Source: Pseudomonas syringae (lineage in GTDB: Bacteria > Pseudomonadota > Gammaproteobacteria > Pseudomonadales > Pseudomonadaceae). From it: a stretch of DNA of 48,429 nucleotides. Under the pieces are notes generated by a model. That model saw nothing but the letters and a program-made list of their open reading frames with translations, was not told the DNA's origin and searched no databases. Below are positions 8,939 to 14,982 of the stretch, piece after piece (within the stretch, counting starts at the first letter, position 1; each line of letters starts with the position of its first letter). Where the stretch lies: contig NZ_WKCB01000042.1 of NCBI RefSeq assembly GCF_021606685.1, positions 1-48,429 on the forward strand. The letters are read 5' to 3'. Made by a program: the position numbers and the translations under genes.

Positions 8939-10002
8939 GAAACGAGCAGTTTTCAGAGGCCGTACTCGACTGGTACGACCGCCACGGTCGCCATGACCTG
9001 CCCTGGCAACAGGGCATCACGCCTTACCGGGTTTGGGTTTCGGAGATCATGCTGCAACAGACCCAGGTAAGCACCGTGCTCAATTACTTCGACCGTTTCA
9101 TGGCCTCGCTGCCGACGGTCGAAGCCCTCGCCGCCGCGCCGGAAGACGAGGTGCTGCACCTGTGGACCGGCCTGGGTTACTACACCCGCGCCCGCAACCT
9201 GCAGAAAACCGCGAAGATTGTCGTGGCCGAGTACGGCGGCGAGTTTCCCAAGGATGTCGAAAAGCTCACCGAACTGCCCGGCATTGGCCTGTCCACCGCT
9301 GGCGCAATCGCCAGCCTGAGCATGGGCCTGCGTGCGCCGATCCTCGACGGCAACGTCAAGCGCGTGCTGGCGCGCTTTACCGCGCAAGAGGGCTACCCAG
9401 GCGAGCCCAAGGTGGCCAAACAGCTGTGGGCCACCGCAGAGCGCTTCACACCCCATGACCGCGTCAACGCCTACACCCAGGCCATGATGGACATGGGCGC
9501 CACCCTGTGCACCCGCAGCAAACCCAGCTGCCTGCTGTGCCCGCTGGAAAAAGGCTGCGAAGCCCATATGCTCGGCCTGGAGACTCGCTACCCCATCCCC
9601 AAGCCGCGCAAGACCATCCCGCAGAAGCGCACGCTGATGCCTTTGCTGGCGAATGCCGAGGGCGCGATTCTGCTTTACCGCCGCCCCTCCACCGGCCTGT
9701 GGGGCGGCTTGTGGAGCTTGCCGGAGCTGGACGACTTCGCCGACCTGGAACACCTGGCCAGCCAGCACGCGCTCGAACTGGGCAAGCACCAGGAACTGCC
9801 GGGGCTGATCCACACTTTCAGCCACTTCCAGCTGGCCATCGAACCCTGGCTGGTCCAGGTCGAGGAATCCGCCCATCACGTGGCCGAGGCCGACTGGCTC
9901 TGGTATAACCTCGCCACCCCGCCGCGCCTGGGCCTTGCCGCCCCGGTAAAAAAACTGCTGAAGCGCGCGGCCGACGTATTGAATGCAGGAGTGTCGTCAT
10001 GA
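8935..10002 (+). CDS. mutY: A/G-specific adenine DNA glycosylase
   Basis: 355 residues. It removes A mispaired with 8-oxoG in the GO repair system. Visible: catalytic Glu in WVSEIMLQQTQ (about 37), the helix-hairpin-helix ELPGIGLSTAGAIA (about 112-125), the catalytic Asp in ILDGNVKRVLARF (about 138), and the 4Fe-4S ligands in CTRSKPSCLLCPLEKGC. The C-terminal NUDIX-like 8-oxoG recognition domain follows (LLYRRPSTGLWGGLWSLPE). ATGA overlaps with both asmA upstream and yggX downstream show tight translational coupling. Confidence 0.98.
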   Translation: MRNEQFSEAVLDWYDRHGRHDLPWQQGITPYRVWVSEIMLQQTQVSTVLNYFDRFMASLPTVEALAAAPEDEVLHLWTGLGYYTRARNLQKTAKIVVAEYGGEFPKDVEKLTELPGIGLSTAGAIASLSMGLRAPILDGNVKRVLARFTAQEGYPGEPKVAKQLWATAERFTPHDRVNAYTQAMMDMGATLCTRSKPSCLLCPLEKGCEAHMLGLETRYPIPKPRKTIPQKRTLMPLLANAEGAILLYRRPSTGLWGGLWSLPELDDFADLEHLASQHALELGKHQELPGLIHTFSHFQLAIEPWLVQVEESAHHVAEADWLWYNLATPPRLGLAAPVKKLLKRAADVLNAGVSS

Positions 10003-10271
10003 CCCGCACCGTAATGTGCCGCAAGTACAAAGAACAACTGCCAGGCCTGGAACGCCCTCCGTATCCAGGCGCCAAGGGCCAGGATATTTTCGAACACATT
10101 TCGGCCCAGGCTTGGGGTGACTGGCTGAAACACCAGACCCTGCTGATCAACGAAAAGCGCCTGAACATGATGAACGGCGAAGATCGCAAATACCTGGCAG
10201 GCGAGATGGACAAGTTCTTTTCCGGCGAGGAATACGCCAAGGCCGACGGCTACGTGCCGCCTGCTCAATAA
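9999..10271 (+). CDS. yggX: Oxidative damage protection protein YggX (Fe(II) trafficking)
   Basis: 90 residues, normal length. It begins MTRTVMCRKYKEQLPGLERP with the conserved Cys at residue 7, and continues with FEHISAQAWGDWLKHQTLLINEKRLNM and the C-terminal FFSGEEYAKADGYVPP, all family hallmarks. It protects iron-sulphur enzymes from oxidants. Coupling to mutY by an ATGA overlap is the usual gammaproteobacterial arrangement and joins repair of oxidised DNA with protection of Fe-S proteins (MutY is itself one). Confidence 0.96.
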   Translation: MTRTVMCRKYKEQLPGLERPPYPGAKGQDIFEHISAQAWGDWLKHQTLLINEKRLNMMNGEDRKYLAGEMDKFFSGEEYAKADGYVPPAQ

Positions 10272-10335
10272 TTGATCAAAAACCGGGGTCGGCACGTAAG
10301 CGACGGTAATAATTAAATATTTTTTGAAAACTTGC

Positions 10336-10364
10336 TTGACGACCCCCTGAAAAACCCGTTTAAT
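10336..10364 (+). promoter_or_regulatory. tRNA-Phe promoter
   Basis: TTGACG (10336-10341), exactly 17 bp, then TTTAAT (10359-10364), with a GCGCCCC discriminator-like stretch after it. The spacing and the position about 10 bp ahead of the mature tRNA end fit a strong, stringently controlled sigma-70 promoter. Confidence 0.75.
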
Positions 10365-10374
10365 GCGCCCCGTT

Positions 10375-10450
10375 GCCCAGATAGCTCAGTCGGTAGAGCA
10401 GGGGATTGAAAATCCCCGTGTCGGCGGTTCGATTCCGTCTCTGGGCACCA
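10375..10450 (+). tRNA. tRNA-Phe (GAA anticodon)
   Basis: 76 nt with encoded CCA. Acceptor stem GCCCAGA pairs with TCTGGGC. The D arm is GCTCAGTCGGTAGAGC, the anticodon stem GGGGA/TCCCC encloses TTGAAAA with the GAA anticodon, and the T arm contains GGTTCGATTCC. Its 3' part is the attachment site for the genomic island that follows. Confidence 0.97.
10427..10450 (+). other. attL: tRNA-Phe 3' end used as attachment site
   Basis: The block GTTCGATTCCGTCTCTG (10427-10443) plus GGCACCA recurs at 26134-26156 with one base deleted. Between the two copies lie an integrase remnant and phage-type genes, so these are the two ends of an island integrated into the T arm and 3' end of the tRNA. Confidence 0.85.
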
Positions 10451-10460
10451 AAACATCTAA

Positions 10461-10494
10461 GCCCCTGATTCCTAACGGTTTCAGGGGTTTTTTG
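10461..10494 (+). terminator. Intrinsic terminator after tRNA-Phe
   Basis: GCCCCTGA and TCAGGGG flank a 12-nt loop, followed by six Ts (10488-10493). It lies 10 bp past the CCA end, in the position of the native tRNA terminator or one supplied by the island. Confidence 0.8.
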
Positions 10495-10545
10495 TTTGTG
10501 CCGCATTTGCCAAGCCCGCCTCACTGGTACACAAAGGCGGTACAC

Positions 10546-11488
10546 ATGGCATCTCACAGCCGTATCATAAACGGGTCAACAGTCCCCCGGTTTCGTGCGC
10601 TCATGGCTCAACCCTTCAAGCATCCTCAAAGCGGCGTCTTTTACTTTCGACGACGTGTACCTGACGACCTGCGCCCTGCGTTGGGCCGGGAATACAAACG
10701 CTCATTGCAAACCCGAGACATCGGCGAGGCGAAGGGGAGACATGCGGCTGAATGGATAAAGTCCGAGGAAGCGTTTGCCCTCGCACGCGCTCAACTCTCT
10801 GGCGCCGAAGTTCTCAGCGCGAAGGATGTGCAGCAGTTGGCCGCTCGCTGGTTTCACCGTGAACTTGACGAACTGGAACAGTCCGGCAAATTCCGAAGGG
10901 CGTTAGTGCCCGGTGACGCTGTAGAGCTGGAGACACCATTCGGCTTTGAGCAACATCAGGAATGGTTGAGTATTCGTGAAGCATTGAACGAGGGTGACGA
11001 GACGGATTGGCGAGCAGTGATCCTGCCGCACATGCTCCGCGCCCTGAAAGCAGAGAACATCCCAGCCCCCGCCAAGGACTCACCGGCCTTAGACTCGCTC
11101 ACCAGCGCATTCAAAGAGCACTTGCTCAAACTGTCGGACATTGCCAAGCGGCGAGAGGAAGGGGACTGGAGCACTACGGCAACCGAGCCCTGCGGGCTTC
11201 TACGGGGCGAACGTGGGAAAGGCATGGGCGAAGTACCTGCGAGATGTGGCGCAGCTCCAGAGCCCTGCCAGCCCTTCTCACGGTTTCCGGCACACCTTCA
11301 AGACGATGAGCCGACAGGTCGGTATTCCAGAAGATGTGCATGACGCCTTGACGGGGCACAACGATGGTAGCGTGAGCAGGGAGTACGGGAGCATGCCGCT
11401 TTCGCGAATGGCATCTGAGCTGAAACAATTGCCCAGCCTTCCAGACCTGGCGGGCTCCCTGGGGCTAAGTCTATCAACCCCAACCTGA
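10546..11488 (+). pseudogene. Tyrosine integrase, internally deleted and frameshifted
   Basis: The first part (frame from ATG 10546, or 10603) encodes a phage-integrase N-terminus with the HPQSGVFYFRRRVPDDLRPALG motif common in this integrase class, then a helical core-binding-like region up to about 11190. There the frame breaks off. The C-terminal catalytic end appears in another frame (about 11200-11488), with HGFRHTFKTMSRQ carrying the second catalytic Arg and the box-II His, then ALTGHNDGSVSREYG with the later His and the catalytic Tyr. The first catalytic Arg region and the middle of the catalytic domain are missing, so the enzyme cannot be active. Its position beside tRNA-Phe marks it as the integrase of the last element to enter. 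Confidence 0.85.
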
Positions 11489-11608
11489 GCCCCTGGCATA
11501 CGTGCAGCGCTCATGATCGCCTCGTGAGTGCCCTGGTTACGTAGCTCATGACAGCGGTGCTCCGGCGTCCCGAGAGAGCACCAGGGCCTGTGCGGCAAGG
11601 CATCACTT

Positions 11609-11803
11609 ATGACACGGGGGCCAGGGTCGGATATCCGCGAACTGAACATCGTTCGCCCTGGTGCCCGCATCAATGAACTGCGCAGCCTGGGCCACAAGAT
11701 CCTAACTCACCGCCTTACCCTGACCGACGATCAAGGGCGCACTCACCAGGGCATGGCGCTCTATTACCTCAGCACCAACCCGCCGGCGCAGGTGACAGCA
11801 TGA
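11609..11803 (+). CDS. HTH_39-like winged-helix small protein
   Basis: 64 residues. GPGSDIRELNIVRPGARINELRSLGHKILTHR resembles the prophage HTH_39 fold, where the recognition helix is followed by ARIxELRxxGHxI. The first helix of the domain is short here; the frame is open further upstream, so either an earlier non-ATG start is used or the N-terminus is truncated. Its stop overlaps the Rha gene start (ATGA). It heads a run of six ATGA-coupled small genes. Probable DNA-binding regulator; the target is unknown. Confidence 0.55.
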   Translation: MTRGPGSDIRELNIVRPGARINELRSLGHKILTHRLTLTDDQGRTHQGMALYYLSTNPPAQVTA

Positions 11804-12273
11804 ATGCAATCACGCTGACTCACACCGAGAACGAACCGCGCGTGGATAGCCGCCAGCTCGCCAATCAACTGGGAGCCAAGCACAAAAACCCGATGGCGCT
11901 GATCGAGCGCTACCTGGCGAATTTTGCAGAGTTTGGGGTTGTTCCGTTTCAAACGGAGAAACCCTTGGCCGGAACTGCTGGTGGTAGACCGGAGCGCTTC
12001 GCCCTACTGAACGAAGATCAAGCGTTCTTCCTGCTGTCGCTGTCCCGCAATACCGACCGCGTTGTGGAGCTGAAAGCGAGCCTGATCATGGCGTTCCGCG
12101 AAGCGCGGTATGGGAACGCCTGCCAGACGCTGGAGGCCCGCAAGAAGGAAGCCAGCAGCAGTGGCCGCCGGTTGGCTCACTGGCGCTATGACAAGCCGGG
12201 TGTGTACGCGCACGTTGCTCATCTGAGGGAGCAACTGAGGCTGCCACTCGATTCGGAGGACTTCCGCCCATGA
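11800..12273 (+). CDS. Rha family phage regulatory protein
   Basis: 157 residues. The N-terminal two-thirds match the Rha family: RVDSRQLANQLGAKHKNPMALIERYLANFAEFG, then the LLNEDQAFFLLSLSRNTDRVVELKASLIMAFREAR segment. Rha-type proteins (phi-80/P22) are phage regulators whose expression interferes with growth in some hosts; the biochemical role is unclear. The C-terminus (after about residue 105) is basic and not conserved. It overlaps both neighbours by ATGA. Confidence 0.8.
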   Translation: MNAITLTHTENEPRVDSRQLANQLGAKHKNPMALIERYLANFAEFGVVPFQTEKPLAGTAGGRPERFALLNEDQAFFLLSLSRNTDRVVELKASLIMAFREARYGNACQTLEARKKEASSSGRRLAHWRYDKPGVYAHVAHLREQLRLPLDSEDFRP

Positions 12274-12749
12274 CAGCTATGCTCATGATCAGTGACAAAC
12301 GGTCGATAACTTTTGTTGCAAGCAGTCGTGGTCGTCGGTATGGTTTGCCCGTCGCTGCAAATTCAGCGATCGGGCTTGGCCGCTCGAGGAACGTTAGGCG
12401 CAATAGCGCCCCCATTACGATTGCTGGCGCTTTTTTTGTGCCCGCAGTTACGTGTTATGGCGGGTTGCGTGGGGACACCTTCGGGTGTGCCGGGTTCCTA
12501 ACGTCCCGGTCGGCCAACCCCGCGCAACCTGCCACCCTAATTTGCTTGGCCGCGAACGGTGGCAGTTCCTCAACGTTAGGAGCTACACCGATGCCCACCC
12601 TAAGTCCGTCCGCGATTCGCGCCTTTGCTCACCGACGCATGGCTCTGAGCGTCCTCCGCGCAAACTCATCACTTTCTGTTCGCCTCGCCCGTTACAACTC
12701 CCACATGACCATTGCACGTTCCCTGGAGTCTGCCGGCGGTGCGCAATGA
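12270..12749 (+). CDS. Ash / Icd-like family protein (P4 satellite type)
   Basis: 159 residues, resembling the Ash family annotated in P4-like elements, especially the central part around GLRGDTFGCAGFLTSRSANPAQPATL and NGGSSS. Start and stop are both ATGA-coupled (to Rha and to the next gene), which favours real translation. The central third of the coding sequence carries a striking RNA structure (12390-12581: attenuator, three-way junction, complementary sites). The 'protein' conservation in this family may therefore partly reflect RNA constraint, and the ORF may be translated only weakly or not at all. In family annotations related proteins are called host cell division inhibitor Icd-like; no activity can be inferred here. 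Confidence 0.6.
   Translation: MTAMLMISDKRSITFVASSRGRRYGLPVAANSAIGLGRSRNVRRNSAPITIAGAFFVPAVTCYGGLRGDTFGCAGFLTSRSANPAQPATLICLAANGGSSSTLGATPMPTLSPSAIRAFAHRRMALSVLRANSSLSVRLARYNSHMTIARSLESAGGAQ
12316..12344 (+). promoter_or_regulatory. Candidate promoter of the immunity-RNA leader
   Basis: TTGCAA (12316-12321), 17 bp, then TATGGT (12339-12344); each hexamer matches consensus at about four of six positions. The implied start near 12351 would give a leader that meets the seqA-like site at 12390 after about 40 nt. Modest support, from position and spacing only. Confidence 0.35.
12390..12437 (+). promoter_or_regulatory. seqA-like site with anti-terminator/terminator switch
   Basis: AACGTTAGG (12390-12398) is followed by two mutually exclusive hairpins. 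GGCGCaataGCGCC (12397-12410) uses the last two bases of the AACGTTAGG block. AGCGCC (12405-12410) can instead pair with GGCGCT (12426-12431) ahead of a run of seven Ts (12431-12437), an intrinsic terminator. Pairing of another RNA to AACGTTAGG would break the first hairpin and release GCGCC to form the terminator. The loop of the RNA at 12459-12533 has exactly that complementarity. Confidence 0.6.
12459..12533 (+). ncRNA. P4 CI-type immunity RNA candidate (three-way junction)
   Basis: A 16-bp outer stem (12459-12474 with 12518-12533, closed by 14 Watson-Crick and 2 G-U pairs) encloses two hairpins. The first is ACACC-TTCG-GGTGT (12475-12488), with a stable UUCG tetraloop. The second is CCGGG/CCCGG (12490-12494, 12505-12509), which presents the 10-nt loop TTCCTAACGT. 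Eight bases of the loop (CCTAACGT) are complementary to the upstream block ACGTTAGG (12391-12398), and nine to the downstream copy (12573-12581). This is the seqA-seqB-seqC arrangement by which the P4 CI RNA causes premature termination of its own operon. Identification rests on architecture, not on sequence identity to P4. Confidence 0.6.
12572..12581 (+). promoter_or_regulatory. seqC-like site
   Basis: AACGTTAGGA repeats the seqA-like block and is complementary to the loop of the RNA at 12459-12533 over nine bases. It lies 38 nt downstream of that RNA. Confidence 0.5.
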
Positions 12750-13009
12750 ATACTCTCGCCCGCACCATCCAAGAAATCGCCCACGACACGCTTGAGGATC
12801 TCGAGAGCGCCCAGATCGCCCTGCGCAAGGTTGAGGCCGTTCTCTATGCCGCATTGGCAGACAAGGGCACGAGTCAGCACGTCCGCAATCTGGTAGATGT
12901 CGCGTGGAACCTAGCCGCTGACGGCGCCAACACCGCCGACTGCAACCGCGAGGCAATTTCCGCCGCTCTGTCCGGGTGCGCTGGCCTGAACGCCGGGGGT
13001 GAGCTATGA
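12746..13009 (+). CDS. Small island protein, unrecognised
   Basis: 87 residues beginning MNTLARTIQEIAHDTLEDLESAQIALRKVEAVLYAALADKG. Mostly alpha-helical with heptad-like spacing in the first 45 residues; no membrane segment. The start is fixed by an ATGA overlap with the preceding gene, and its stop overlaps the next start in the same way. I do not recognise a family. Its place between the immunity region and a primase-like remnant suggests an accessory role in the replication/regulation module. Confidence 0.65.
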   Translation: MNTLARTIQEIAHDTLEDLESAQIALRKVEAVLYAALADKGTSQHVRNLVDVAWNLAADGANTADCNREAISAALSGCAGLNAGGEL

Positions 13010-13275
13010 GCCGCTCCTACAACCGCGCCGGATACTGGGAGCTGGTGGCCGGCAAGCGGCTCTATCTGTTCAACAAGTCCGCGCTGATCGAGGCCGCCCA
13101 TGGGTTCGGCCTCACCCGCGTGGTCAAGGCACTGGAGGTTGGCGGGGCCCTGGCCAAACGCGACACCGACCGCGATAGCCGAAAAACCAAAAAGTACCGC
13201 ATCCCCGCCGGCGGATCGGCGCGGCTGTACGTGATCGACCCAGAAGCCATGGACAGCGAAGGTGCCGGCGCATGA
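13006..13275 (+). CDS. Winged-helix protein like the C-terminus of phage DUF927/DUF3987 primase-helicases
   Basis: 89 residues. The pattern YLFNKSALIEAAHGFGLTRVVKALEVGGAL, then KYRIPAGGSARLYVIDPEA, resembles the small C-terminal winged-helix domain of phage DUF927-type primase-helicases, here as a separate protein. The large ATPase part is absent, so this is either a free-standing adaptor or what is left after deletion. Both ends are ATGA-coupled. It sits next to GGGGAAC repeats (13326-13558). Confidence 0.55.
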   Translation: MSRSYNRAGYWELVAGKRLYLFNKSALIEAAHGFGLTRVVKALEVGGALAKRDTDRDSRKTKKYRIPAGGSARLYVIDPEAMDSEGAGA

Positions 13276-13430
13276 CCACCAAATCCACCAAGTACGAATG
13301 CCCGAGTTCACAGGAACCTATAAACGTGGGGAACAGGGGGAACGGGGGAACAGCCAGTAAAACCGTGGGCTGCGGCCGTTCCCCCTTATTGAATGTTTGG
13401 GGAACAGGGGGAACACAAACATGTTTTTGA
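13272..13430 (+). CDS. Short ORF, probable N-terminal stub of a primase-type gene
   Basis: 52 codons, ATGA-coupled to the preceding gene and ending TGA at 13428-13430. It reads MTTKSTKYECPSSQEPINVG followed by a Gly/Asn/Thr-rich part (NRGNGGT) encoded by the GGGGAAC repeats. Related Pseudomonas elements have a large DUF927/DUF3987 primase gene at this point, with a low-complexity start of this kind, so I infer a truncated N-terminus. It may equally be a non-functional open frame over a repeat region. Confidence 0.35.
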   Translation: MTTKSTKYECPSSQEPINVGNRGNGGTASKTVGCGRSPLLNVWGTGGTQTCF

Positions 13431-13558
13431 ATATAAGCGTGTCTGCGTTTTCCAGAATTTGGTTATCACCGTTCCCCACAAAAAAACGTGGGGAACAGAA
13501 ACCCCCTCTGAAAGCCCCGGAAACATTGGCTGTTCCCACTGTTCCCCCGTTCCCCCGA
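13326..13558. repeat. GGGGAAC-type repeats in both orientations
   Basis: Units of GGGGAACA / GGGGGAAC occur at 13326-13355 (three), 13399-13416 (two) and 13489-13497 (one). On the other strand they occur at 13375-13384 and 13530-13556 (four, reading TGTTCCCCCGTTCCCCC). The two outer clusters form an imperfect inverted repeat of nearly 30 bp about 230 bp apart. They could be iterons of a plasmid- or satellite-type replication origin, or simply codon-level repetition of a Gly-Asn-rich segment. Confidence 0.6.
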
Positions 13559-13611
13559 TTTTTTTCTAGAGACACATATGGGCAATGGAGCAATCAGGCC
13601 GAGGTGACGCC

Positions 13612-13920
13612 ATGAGTCTCCTTTCCGGCTTGCTCGATCACATGCCGCCAGCCATTACAGGTATCGACTCACCAATTTTGGGGAGTCGGCCTCGCCCACG
13701 CCTGGTGCTGGCCAACCCTGTCGAGCGCGCTCCCCGACTCATTACAAGCCCACACGCAAGCGCCGCCACTGCCACGCCCGAATGGCGACAAGCCCGTGAC
13801 CACTACCTCAACCACATCATGGTTTGTCGGAGCTGCTACGCGCCCACCGGCCGCTATTGCACGGCTGGCGCCCACTTGCGCGCCAGCTACGACAACACGC
13901 CTATGGAGGCGTACCAATGA
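13612..13920 (+). CDS. Small protein with a Cys cluster, unrecognised
   Basis: 102 residues from the ATG at 13612 (an in-frame ATG at 13585 is possible). The first half is Pro/Arg-rich. The C-terminal 40 residues contain YLNHIMVCRSCYAPTGRYC, with three Cys in a Cx2C-x8-C pattern suggesting a zinc knuckle. Similar short proteins with this Cys pattern occur in Pseudomonas prophages and integrative elements. Its stop is ATGA-coupled to the next gene. Confidence 0.6.
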   Translation: MSLLSGLLDHMPPAITGIDSPILGSRPRPRLVLANPVERAPRLITSPHASAATATPEWRQARDHYLNHIMVCRSCYAPTGRYCTAGAHLRASYDNTPMEAYQ

Positions 13921-14525
13921 CGCCCAGCCTTATCACCCGCTTGTGTAACATCGGTATGAAAACCGGCATCAGCGCCGCCACGCAACTCATCACCACCCGG
14001 CGAATCTGCCGCGCCATTGCTGACCAGCTCGACGTTATCCGCAGTGAACGGCGAGCCCTACGCCGGCAGGCGGGCAAGTTGAAAGCATTCCTCCCCTTCA
14101 CCCGGCAAGCCATTGCTGAATTGGAGGAGCGAGCCCAGGAACACCAAGAGGCTGTCCGCAGTGGAGCGTGGAGCGCACTTGCTGGGTTTGGCCAATCACT
14201 GATGTTCGACCGTGAGGGGCTGGCGCAGGCGTTGGGCTTCGACCAGATGTGCGACTTGCTCGGCGTCAACCCAGTACATCGCCATCGGGCCAGCGCAGAC
14301 GGTGACACCAGCCTTCGCGGAGTGGCCTACCTATCCCAACTGGAGAACAGCGCCGACCGCAAGAGTGAGGAATGGGGCGCCGGTGGCCCACTGTATCGCG
14401 CCTGCCACGCTGCCATGATCCGATTCATCAGGGAGTGCCCAGAAGACCAACTGCCTGATCCATTCGCCCCTGGTGCGCCGTTCGGCCCAAAGCTGCCACC
14501 AGCCCTCAGCATCGTCGGCAACTGA
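13917..14525 (+). CDS. Hypothetical island protein with coiled coil
   Basis: 202 residues; the ATG at 13917 is fixed by the ATGA overlap with the preceding stop. A helical region RRICRAIADQLDVIRSERRALRRQAGKLKAFLPFTRQAIAELEERAQEHQEA (about residues 25-80) should form a coiled coil. The C-terminal part is Pro-rich. No catalytic motif or membrane segment is visible, and I do not recognise a family. It ends the second coupled gene pair and is followed by a strong inverted repeat. Confidence 0.6.
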   Translation: MTPSLITRLCNIGMKTGISAATQLITTRRICRAIADQLDVIRSERRALRRQAGKLKAFLPFTRQAIAELEERAQEHQEAVRSGAWSALAGFGQSLMFDREGLAQALGFDQMCDLLGVNPVHRHRASADGDTSLRGVAYLSQLENSADRKSEEWGAGGPLYRACHAAMIRFIRECPEDQLPDPFAPGAPFGPKLPPALSIVGN

Positions 14526-14533
14526 CTATTTTC

Positions 14534-14569
14534 CGCGCCACGTTTTGCGAATCACGAAAACGTGGCGCG
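14534..14569. repeat. 13-bp perfect inverted repeat
   Basis: CGCGCCACGTTTT and AAAACGTGGCGCG separated by 10 bp, lying 8 bp after a stop and about 60 bp ahead of the next gene. There is no T run, so it is a weak terminator at best. It may be an operator or an RNA-stabilising hairpin. Confidence 0.7.
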
Positions 14570-14630
14570 ACACCGAGCAACACCACCGAGCACCAGCCCA
14601 CGACCAGCGCCAGCGGCGTATAGAGGAAAC

Positions 14631-14969
14631 ATGACTGACCAAGACAGCAACACAACGGGCCAGGCGCCCACGCACCGGGAGCGCTTCGCCGAGGCGTGCG
14701 CAGTTCAGATGCTGGAGCGCCATGGATCAGCGGCAGCACACATTGCATACGACGTAAGGGTCACAAATAACGGCCAGAAACACCAAGTTGATGGCCCGTT
14801 TCTCACATATGTGGAAGCGGCTATCTCGGCTGAGATCCTGCGCAAGTCATGCAGAAACGCCAGGGCGAGCAGCGCTTGTTATCAGGACCACCCGGCAATT
14901 ACTCCTCAATTGATAAAAGACTGCCAGGCCAATCGCGCCCGACTGGCCCTGGAACTCAACCTTGCATAA
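14631..14969 (+). CDS. Small hypothetical island protein
   Basis: 112 residues. The ATG at 14631 follows GAGGAAAC closely and is preferred over an in-frame start at 14562, which lies inside an inverted repeat. The sequence is hydrophilic (RERFAEACAVQMLERHGSAAAHIAYDVRVTNNGQKHQ). No motif is recognised. Base composition is less GC-rich than the chromosome around the island. It is followed after 13 bp by the tail gene on the same strand. Confidence 0.55.
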   Translation: MTDQDSNTTGQAPTHRERFAEACAVQMLERHGSAAAHIAYDVRVTNNGQKHQVDGPFLTYVEAAISAEILRKSCRNARASSACYQDHPAITPQLIKDCQANRARLALELNLA

Positions 14970-14982
14970 GGAAAATCGACTT

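Noticed and set aside
13585..13611. Earlier start (ATG 13585) for the Cys-cluster protein
   Set aside because: The ATG at 13612 starts a more plausible N-terminus; the upstream one lies next to the repeat region. Kept as a possibility only.
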